From an uncultured Bacteroidota bacterium (GTDB taxonomy: Bacteria; Bacteroidota; Bacteroidia; B-17B0; Aurantibacillaceae), in contig CAILKE010000041.1 of assembly GCA_903834765.1 (NCBI GenBank), forward strand, positions 1 to 52,315: a DNA stretch of 52,315 nucleotides. Direction: 5' to 3'. The notes beneath the pieces were generated by a model. It was not told the DNA's origin, did no database searches, and was given only the letters and a program-made list of their open reading frames with translations. Position numbers and translations under genes: made by a program. The number at the start of each line of letters is the position of its first letter. Position 1 is the stretch's first letter. Shown here one piece after another: positions 42,709 through 49,498 of the stretch.

Positions 42709-43728
42709 TTATTTCTTTAAAATATCTTTTTTATATTTTGGTAATAATTCTAAAAACTGATTAACTGTTTTTTGCAAATCATTCAAATCGCCTCTTCCCC
42801 CAGCTGCATTGATGTGCCCGCCACCATTAAAGTATTTACGGGCAAACTGATTCACGTCAAAGCTACCCTTGCTTCTGAAAGAAATTTTTATTTTCCCTTC
42901 GCCTTCCGTAAAAAATGCACAAAAGGTGATTCCTTTGATTGAGAAGGGATAATTTACAATTCCTTCCGTATCGCCTTTTTGATAATCAAATTTTTGCAAT
43001 TCTTTTTCAGTTAACGCCATGTAAGCCGTTTGTAATTCAGGAATTACAACCATTTTTTCTGTAAGGCAATAACCTAATAACTTTACGCGGCTTTGGCTAT
43101 ATGTATCATAAATAGCCGAATGCACAGTACTTGGTTTTAAACCAGTACTTAGTAATTCGGCCAGAATTTTATGAGTTGTAGGAGTAACGCTATCAAAACG
43201 AAACGACCCTGTATCTGTCATAATACCTGTATATAGACAAGCAGCAATATCTTGATCAATTAATTTTCTACCCCCTAAGCCACATATAAATTCATACACT
43301 AATTCGCAAGTAGAACAAGCCGCTACATCATGATAAATAAGGTTTGCATAACTCTCTGGTTGTTGGTGATGATCAATCAAGATTTTTTTAGCGAGAGATG
43401 TTTTTAATAAATCGCCTAGGGATTCTAAACGAGATAAGCTATTAAAATCTAATGTGAAAATTAAATCGCTTTTATGAACAATTGCTGTTGCCTTTTTTTG
43501 TTGCTTGGTATAAGCAATTACTTTTTTATTTCCAGGAAGCCATTGCAAAAAGTCGGGATATTCATTTGGAGTAATTACAGTAACGATTTTATCTATTTTC
43601 ACTAAATAATTATACAAAGCCAATGAAGAGCCCATCGCATCGCCATCAGGATTATAGTGAGTTACAATAACGATGTTGTTTGATTTATTAATTAAGCTTT
43701 TAAATTTAGTAAAGGAGTCTTTTTGCAT
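42709..43728 (-). CDS. DHH-family phosphoesterase (NrnA-like nanoRNase/pAp phosphatase)
   Basis: 339 aa. The DHH domain (1 to about 190) shows IVIVTHYNPDGDAMGSSLAL (D-x-D-x-x-G metal site), FTLDFNSLSRL (second Asp), KKILIDHHQQP (DHH motif) and YTGIMTDTGSFRFDS. The DHHA1 domain ends in SFRSKGSFDVNQFARKYFNG with GGHINAAGG, the substrate-binding GGG(H)..A motif. NrnA degrades 2- to 5-mer RNAs and dephosphorylates pAp from sulfate assimilation. Divergent from ndk with only 85 bp between them. Confidence 0.93.
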   Translation of the reverse strand: MQKDSFTKFKSLINKSNNIVIVTHYNPDGDAMGSSLALYNYLVKIDKIVTVITPNEYPDFLQWLPGNKKVIAYTKQQKKATAIVHKSDLIFTLDFNSLSRLESLGDLLKTSLAKKILIDHHQQPESYANLIYHDVAACSTCELVYEFICGLGGRKLIDQDIAACLYTGIMTDTGSFRFDSVTPTTHKILAELLSTGLKPSTVHSAIYDTYSQSRVKLLGYCLTEKMVVIPELQTAYMALTEKELQKFDYQKGDTEGIVNYPFSIKGITFCAFFTEGEGKIKISFRSKGSFDVNQFARKYFNGGGHINAAGGRGDLNDLQKTVNQFLELLPKYKKDILKK

Positions 43729-43765
43729 GGTAAAAATTTAGAGAGACAAATTTAGGTTATTTTAA

Positions 43766-43795
43766 TTTGCAATCGTAACAATATTTGTATCTTTG
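43766..43795 (+). promoter_or_regulatory. ndk promoter
   Basis: TTTG at 43766-43769 and TATCTTTG at 43788-43795, 18 bp apart, match the Bacteroidota -33/-7 promoter pattern and lie 18 bp upstream of the ndk ATG. Confidence 0.75.
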
Positions 43796-43813
43796 CGCCC
43801 TAAAAAAACAACA

Positions 43814-44233
43814 ATGGTAGGAAACATCACCTTTACAATGCTTAAGCCAGATGCAGTAGAAGCAAACAACATCGGCCCAATCTTAGCTAAAATAAACCAA
43901 GCAGGTTTTAGAATTGTAGCTATGAAATATTTAAAATTATCCAAAGACACTGCGGGTAAATTTTATGAAGTTCATAAAGAGCGTCCTTTTTATGGAGAAT
44001 TAGTAGATTATATGAGCAGCGGCCCAATCGTAGCTGCAGTTCTTCAAAAAGACAATGCTGTTGCTGATTTCAGAACGTTAATTGGAGCAACTGATCCATC
44101 AAAAGCTGAAGAAGGAACTATCCGTAAATTATTTGCAAAATCAATCGCAGCTAATGCTGTTCATGGTTCTGATAGTGATGAAAATGCAGCAATTGAAGCT
44201 AATTTTTATTTCTCTCAAATCGAGCGTTTCTAA
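43814..44233 (+). CDS. ndk: Nucleoside diphosphate kinase
   Basis: 139 aa from ATG 43814 ([20 protein letters not shown]); the frame also contains an ATG at 43793, but that lies within the promoter -7 region. It transfers phosphate between nucleoside tri- and diphosphates through a histidine intermediate. Motifs: [49 protein letters not shown] and the active-site [20 protein letters not shown]. Full family length. A terminator follows. Confidence 0.97.
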   Translation: MVGNITFTMLKPDAVEANNIGPILAKINQAGFRIVAMKYLKLSKDTAGKFYEVHKERPFYGELVDYMSSGPIVAAVLQKDNAVADFRTLIGATDPSKAEEGTIRKLFAKSIAANAVHGSDSDENAAIEANFYFSQIERF

Positions 44234-44259
44234 ATAATAATAATTTAGAATAAGACAAT

Positions 44260-44297
44260 AAGAGCTCATCTATATATTGATGGGCTTTTATTATTTT
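44260..44297 (+). terminator. Intrinsic terminator after ndk
   Basis: AAGAGCTCATC (44260-44270) and GATGGGCTTTT (44279-44289) pair over 11 bp with two G-U pairs and an 8-nt loop, followed by ATTATTTT. Confidence 0.8.
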
Positions 44298-44344
44298 GGA
44301 GATGATGATATTCTTGTAACTTTACCACTAAACTAATTGAGTTT

Positions 44345-45358
44345 ATGTTTAAAGCATTAAAGCCCTATTATCGTTTTTTTATTCCCTTAGGTGTGCTACT
44401 CGCCCTATGGATTGTAGGTACTATAGGGTATGTATTAATAGATAATTACTCTTGGTTTGATGCCTTTTACATGACAATTATTACAGTTGCAACTGTAGGT
44501 TATGGAGAAGTTCAACCATTAAGCATTTCAGGAAAATTATTTACGGCCTTTCTAATTATCACAAGTTTTGGTACATTTGCTTATGCTGTGTCGTCTATAA
44601 CTAAGTTTGTATTTGACGGTGAGTTTAATGATTTTTTTAAAAACAGAAAATTGAACGCAACAATCGAAAAATTAAGAGATCATGTTATCATATGTGGATA
44701 TGGTCGTAATGGAAGACAAGCAGCTCAAGTCTTAAAAAAGCACCATAAGCGTTTTGTAGTAATCGAAAATAACTCTAAGTTAAACGAATCAATTACTCAT
44801 CAATTTAAAGAACTCGTATTAACGGGAGATGCAACACAAGATGAAATATTATTGAAAGCTGGTATAATGCATGCAAAAGCTTTAATAACAACACTTCCTG
44901 TTGATGCCGATAATTTATTTATTGTATTAACAGCTCGTAACCTCAACAAAAATTTAACCATTATCTCACGCGCAAGCGAAGATAATTCTGATGCTAAACT
45001 TAAAATAGCTGGAGCGAATAATGTAATTATGCCAGATAAAGTAGGGGGTGCTCACATGGCATCTTTAGTTATGAAGCCAGATGTGATGGAATTTATTGAT
45101 CATATTACTGCAGAAGGTGGAGCTAATATCAGTCTTGAAGAAATATCATTTGAGCGAATCCCAGATGCTTTAAAAAATAAAACATTAAAAGATTTAGAAA
45201 TTAGAAACCGTTCAGGAGCCAATATTATAGGCTACAAAACGGCTATGGGCGAATACATAGTGAATCCAAGTGCTGATACAAGAATTATTCCTCAATCTAA
45301 ATTATTTGTTTTAGGAACTCCAGAACAAATTACTGCACTCAAAAATATATTAAGCTAA
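44345..45358 (+). CDS. K+ channel with RCK (TrkA-N/TrkA-C) domain, MthK-like
   Basis: 337 aa. Two membrane helices (FFIPLGVLLALWIVGTIGYV; FTAFLIITSFGTFAYAVSSI) flank a pore helix and the selectivity filter TVATVGYGEV (TVGYG). The RCK domain starts near 112: HVIICGYGRNGRQAAQVLKK with the GxGxxG nucleotide loop, VVIENN, LTGDATQDEILLKAGIMHAK, and a TrkA-C domain from about 255 (SLEEISFERIPDALKNKTLK). The architecture equals MthK-type ligand-gated potassium channels. Probably involved in K+ homeostasis or membrane potential. Transcribed alone; a frequent core gene in Bacteroidota. Confidence 0.95.
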   Translation: MFKALKPYYRFFIPLGVLLALWIVGTIGYVLIDNYSWFDAFYMTIITVATVGYGEVQPLSISGKLFTAFLIITSFGTFAYAVSSITKFVFDGEFNDFFKNRKLNATIEKLRDHVIICGYGRNGRQAAQVLKKHHKRFVVIENNSKLNESITHQFKELVLTGDATQDEILLKAGIMHAKALITTLPVDADNLFIVLTARNLNKNLTIISRASEDNSDAKLKIAGANNVIMPDKVGGAHMASLVMKPDVMEFIDHITAEGGANISLEEISFERIPDALKNKTLKDLEIRNRSGANIIGYKTAMGEYIVNPSADTRIIPQSKLFVLGTPEQITALKNILS

Positions 45359-45474
45359 TGTTTTATCGATATATAAGCTTCCTTTATCAGTAATTTTTTA
45401 GTAACTTGTATATTAAATCGTTATTTTTTTCAATTAAATTTTATATTTTTAGTGGTTAATAAAAACACCCTCTT

Positions 45475-48261
45475 ATGAAATTATTTTTTACAACTATTAT
45501 TTCAATTATTTCGATTACTGCTTTAGCTCAAGCGCCTCAAAAGGTTAGTTATCAAGCTATTGCTAGACAAGCCAGTGGAGTGGTAATTTCAAATGCACCT
45601 ATCGGTGTTAAATTTATAATTTATCAAGGCTCTATTGGTGGCACTATTAGCTACGAGGAAACCCATAATCCAACAACAAATCAGTTTGGCTTATTTACAT
45701 TATTTATTGGAGGCGGTTCGCCTTCAATTGGTGCATTTAATACTATTAATTGGGCAATTGGTCCTTATTTTATTGAAACACTAATTGACCCTGCAGGTGG
45801 AACTTCTTATTCTTCAATCGGTACTCAACAATTCATGAGCGTACCTTATGCATTATTTGCTGAAAAAGCAGGTAATGCAAGTCCAACACCAACTATTACA
45901 GGGAATGGTTTAGCGATTGTTACCCCAACAACTGGCTCTTTGTTTTCAGTATCAGTTCCAACTCCAGCATTAAATTATACGCCAGGAACTAACGTATTAT
46001 CTCTTACTCAAGGCACAAGTGTTACAACCACAACATTAAGTGGTTCAGGTTCTAATACAATAACGATAACTGGTTTAGGTGCAACAACAGTTACTCCAAA
46101 TGGTGCAGGCAGTATATTTACAATAAATACACCATCCTATACAGCAGGTTCGGGCATTTCTATATCTTCAGGAATTATAACAAATACGGCAACCTCAATT
46201 ACTCCAACAATTAATATTAATTCGCCTAATTCTATTACTAATCCTTTGTCAGGAGTTTATAATATTTCAGTTCCATCTTATACAGCAGGTTCGGGCATTT
46301 CTATATCTTCAGGAATTATAACAAATACGGCAACTTCAATTACTCCAACAATTAATATTAATTCGCCTAATACTATTACTAATCCATTGTCAGGAGTTTA
46401 TAATATTTCAGTTCCATCTTATACAGCAGGTTCGGGCATTTCTATATCATCAGGAATTATAACAAATACGGCAACCTCAATTACTCCAACAATTAATATT
46501 AATTCGCCTAATACTATTACTAATCCATTGTCAGGAGTTTATAATATTTCAGTTCCGTCCTATACAGCAGGTTCGGGCATTTCTTTATCATCAGGAATTA
46601 TAACAAATACGGCAACCTCAATTACTCCAACATTGATAGCGGGTACAAATATGATTGTAAATCCTACTATTGCTAGTAATAGTTATACGGTTTCTTCCCC
46701 AAATTATTCATTATCTACCCCTTCAAATACATTACTTTTATTAAGTAACGGCATCAATAATTCAACAGTAATTATTCCTACTCAATTACTTTCTTTATCT
46801 GGAAGCACTTTAACATCTGGTATTTCAACCAATTCTATTAATTTATCAGCGCTTCCCGGGTTGTGGACAGCATCTGGAGGTAGCTTATACCCAACTTCAG
46901 CAAGTCGAATCGGTATTGGAACAACAACTCCAAACAATTCAATTCAAGTTGCTGGTTTAATTAATTTTGAAAATAATGGCTCAAATACAGGATTAGGTTA
47001 TAATACAGGTTCAGGGATAGGGCCTAATAATATATATAATACATTTTTAGGATATTTTGCTGGACAGGCTGTAGGAACAGGCACTGCCTCTGGTAATACA
47101 TTTGTTGGATATAATTCTGGAATAAATAGTTTGAATGGCAATAATAATTCTTTTTTAGGAATGAATTCAGGAATAAATAATACTACTGGATATTATAATA
47201 CCTTTTTAGGAGTAGGTGCCGATTTATTTTCATCAACTCAAAGAACAAATGCGACAGCAATTGGTTATAATGCTAAGGTTGATACCAATAATGCCATTGT
47301 TCTAGGAAGTTCGGGTGTGAATGTGGGGATAGGAACTAATAAACCAACTTCATCACTTCATATTACTAATAATATTGGTTCTCAAATAAAGTTTGGACAT
47401 ATTAATCAGCCCAATCTGGAATGGTATTTTGATGTTAGTGCTATCTCACACATGGGATTAAGAAATGAAAACAATGGTACAGCTCTAAATGTTATGGATT
47501 TTAATACGGGAACAGGCTATGTTGGAATTGGTGTCACAAATCCTGGATACAAATTATCTGTGATTGGAGCTTCTGGAGATGATAACGCAAGTATTTATGC
47601 TTCTAATAGTTCGTCAAATACAACCGTTGCTTCTCACGGTGTTAGTGGTTTAGCGCAAAGTACGCATAGTTTGTCATCTGGTATTTATGGAAATAGTATA
47701 TATGGTCCAAGTATATATGGATACAAAACAAGTTTACAAACTGGAATTGCGGGAAGATTTGAAATAGCAAATACCACTAATAGTGCAGATGCTGTTTTTG
47801 CGCTAACTGTTGGAACAGGAGCAGCGGTTCATGCAGCTTCTGGAACAACAGTTTCTTCTAGTCCTGCTCTAGCTCTTTTAGTAGAAGAAGGTCATATTAA
47901 ATCAAAACAAGCGACTGCACCTACCACAAGCACCATTTCCGTTTCTGGTGGAGGTATTTCTGGAGTATCCGTATCATTAACAAATGGAACAGATGTAAAA
48001 GGTACACTAAATGCGGTTTTAACTACTACTACATTAATAAATGCTAATAATAATGCAGCTATAAAAGTTACTTTTAATAAGCCGTATTCAATAATTCCAA
48101 CTGTTGTAGTTACACCATTGACCGATATGCTTGGAATGAGTTATTATCTTTCAAACGTTAGTACAACTTCATTTCAGTTAAATATTAAAAATACTACGGG
48201 TTTAAACTTATCTACTACTGCAAGTATGCCAATTAACTTTAACTATATAGTAATTGAATAA
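45475..48261 (+). CDS. Large repetitive surface protein with YadA-head-like repeats
   Basis: 928 aa with signal peptide (MKLFFTTIISIISITALAQA). The N-terminal domain (APQKVSYQAIARQASGVVIS ... FMSVPYALFAEKAGN) is the conserved head of many Bacteroidota tail-fibre-like surface proteins. Then come threonine/serine-rich repeats including four 47-aa units (SYTAGSGISISSGIITNTAT...). Residues about 520 to 620 form left-handed-roll, YadA-head-like repeats (NTFLGYFAGQAVGTGTASGN, NTFVGYNSGINSLNGNNNSF, TAIGYNAKVDTNNAIVLGSS). The C-terminal region has STSSLHI-type and GIYGNSIYGPSIYGYK segments and a final beta domain. No T9SS sorting tail is visible. Overlapping or abutting the next gene (ATG 48266, 4 bp after its stop), so the two are co-transcribed. 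Confidence 0.85.
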   Translation: MKLFFTTIISIISITALAQAPQKVSYQAIARQASGVVISNAPIGVKFIIYQGSIGGTISYEETHNPTTNQFGLFTLFIGGGSPSIGAFNTINWAIGPYFIETLIDPAGGTSYSSIGTQQFMSVPYALFAEKAGNASPTPTITGNGLAIVTPTTGSLFSVSVPTPALNYTPGTNVLSLTQGTSVTTTTLSGSGSNTITITGLGATTVTPNGAGSIFTINTPSYTAGSGISISSGIITNTATSITPTININSPNSITNPLSGVYNISVPSYTAGSGISISSGIITNTATSITPTININSPNTITNPLSGVYNISVPSYTAGSGISISSGIITNTATSITPTININSPNTITNPLSGVYNISVPSYTAGSGISLSSGIITNTATSITPTLIAGTNMIVNPTIASNSYTVSSPNYSLSTPSNTLLLLSNGINNSTVIIPTQLLSLSGSTLTSGISTNSINLSALPGLWTASGGSLYPTSASRIGIGTTTPNNSIQVAGLINFENNGSNTGLGYNTGSGIGPNNIYNTFLGYFAGQAVGTGTASGNTFVGYNSGINSLNGNNNSFLGMNSGINNTTGYYNTFLGVGADLFSSTQRTNATAIGYNAKVDTNNAIVLGSSGVNVGIGTNKPTSSLHITNNIGSQIKFGHINQPNLEWYFDVSAISHMGLRNENNGTALNVMDFNTGTGYVGIGVTNPGYKLSVIGASGDDNASIYASNSSSNTTVASHGVSGLAQSTHSLSSGIYGNSIYGPSIYGYKTSLQTGIAGRFEIANTTNSADAVFALTVGTGAAVHAASGTTVSSSPALALLVEEGHIKSKQATAPTTSTISVSGGGISGVSVSLTNGTDVKGTLNAVLTTTTLINANNNAAIKVTFNKPYSIIPTVVVTPLTDMLGMSYYLSNVSTTSFQLNIKNTTGLNLSTTASMPINFNYIVIE
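46135..46640 (+). repeat. Four in-frame 141-bp near-identical repeats
   Basis: Units begin at 46135, 46276, 46417 and 46558, exactly 141 bp (47 codons) apart; the fourth is incomplete, diverging after about 80 bp. Copies differ at only a few bases per unit, mostly silent or T/S and S/T changes, which points to recent duplication or gene conversion. Confidence 0.93.
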
Positions 48262-48265
48262 TACA

Positions 48266-49042
48266 ATGAAATACTATTTAATTATCATATTTGTTTTTGG
48301 AATTGTTGTAAAACAATTAGCTCAAACTATCTCTCCGCAGGTTATCAACTCTGCTGGTGGTGTTGGAGCTGTTGGTTCTAGTGGCGTAGAGGTTTATTAT
48401 AATATTGGTGAACCTTTAACAAATACTATAAGTAATGGAGTTAACTTATTGACTCAAGGTTTTTTACAACCAGATATTTTAGGAAATTTTGGACTAAATA
48501 TTTCTCCTTTATTTTCAAATGAAAGTTGCTTAGGTAAAAATGATGGAAAAATAAATTTAATTTTAAATGCTCAGCCTCCAAGTGCTATAACAATTAAATA
48601 CATATGGTCGCCTTACTTTGTTTGTCCTGGAGATAATTGCTCCAGTGTCGACAGTTTACCTCCAGGAAATTATTCAGTATTCATAAAAGCACTAAATAGT
48701 TCGGGTAATATGATAGATTCAATTACCAAACAGTTTACGATTATTGCTAATACTGATCCTTGTCAAATTATAGTGTTTACTGGCCTTAGTCCAAATGGTG
48801 ATGGATTGAATGATAATTGGATAATAGAAAATATTGAAAACTTCCCTAACAATTCTGTAAATATTTATAACCGCTGGGGAAACCGAATTATTGGCATTAA
48901 TAATTACAATAACACAAATAATACTTGGAATGGACAAAGCTCTTCTGGTTCAGTTTTACCAAATGGCACTTACTTTTATGTCATAGAGTTAAATAATGGT
49001 TCGGGGGTAAAAAAAGGTTGGGTAGAGTTAACTGGAAAATAA
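48266..49042 (+). CDS. Secreted protein with T9SS type B sorting domain
   Basis: Start chosen at ATG 48266 (MKYYLIIIFVFGIVVKQLAQ), giving a signal peptide; a TTG at 48254 would overlap the previous gene. 258 aa: a short domain with VINSAGGVGAVGSSGVEVYY and NIGEPLTNTISNGVNLLTQG, typical of small Bacteroidota surface proteins, an SprB-like segment (ESCLGKNDGKINLILNAQPP), and the type B tail (FTGLSPNGDGLNDNWIIENI ... VNIYNRWGNRIIG ... LPNGTYFYVIEL). It may anchor or accompany the large protein encoded just upstream. Confidence 0.9.
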   Translation: MKYYLIIIFVFGIVVKQLAQTISPQVINSAGGVGAVGSSGVEVYYNIGEPLTNTISNGVNLLTQGFLQPDILGNFGLNISPLFSNESCLGKNDGKINLILNAQPPSAITIKYIWSPYFVCPGDNCSSVDSLPPGNYSVFIKALNSSGNMIDSITKQFTIIANTDPCQIIVFTGLSPNGDGLNDNWIIENIENFPNNSVNIYNRWGNRIIGINNYNNTNNTWNGQSSSGSVLPNGTYFYVIELNNGSGVKKGWVELTGK

Positions 49043-49498
49043 TAATCTAACAATTTTGAAATATAATGATTTTTTGAACTATTAAATTCTTTTATGTATG
49101 AGTCTTCTTCCAAAATAATTTAAACTATTCTGCTTTGATAATATTAGAAATGAGAAAATTTATGTTGATTAAATTGCTGATGAAGCTATAAAAATAGCTT
49201 TAATTAAATATAGATTTTTTTAATAATTAAATAATCAATTTATCCAATAAAATCTATTCAGTTTACTTAATTTTGTATAAATTTAACAATTAGTATTTTC
49301 TCGAAAAGAAAATGATTAAAAACACTATTTAATATATTTTTTGATTCAAAATTTAATCGTTTAAAATCAAGAAAGAAATTAAAACAAAACGGAATGAAAA
49401 AACTTTTACTCGTACTTTTTATTTGACATTTAAGTTCAATTGTTTTATTAAAATAATGAAAAAGATTAGATAGAATTAACAGAAAAAAATATTATAAA
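49043..49498. other. 456-bp A/T-rich intergenic region
   Basis: No gene of useful length. A tiny frame at 49394 encodes MKKLLLVLFI and then stops, resembling the start of a signal peptide; it could be a decayed gene remnant or chance. No clear terminator follows the upstream gene. The promoter of the next gene must lie here, but no convincing TAnnTTTG box was found near its start. Confidence 0.6.
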
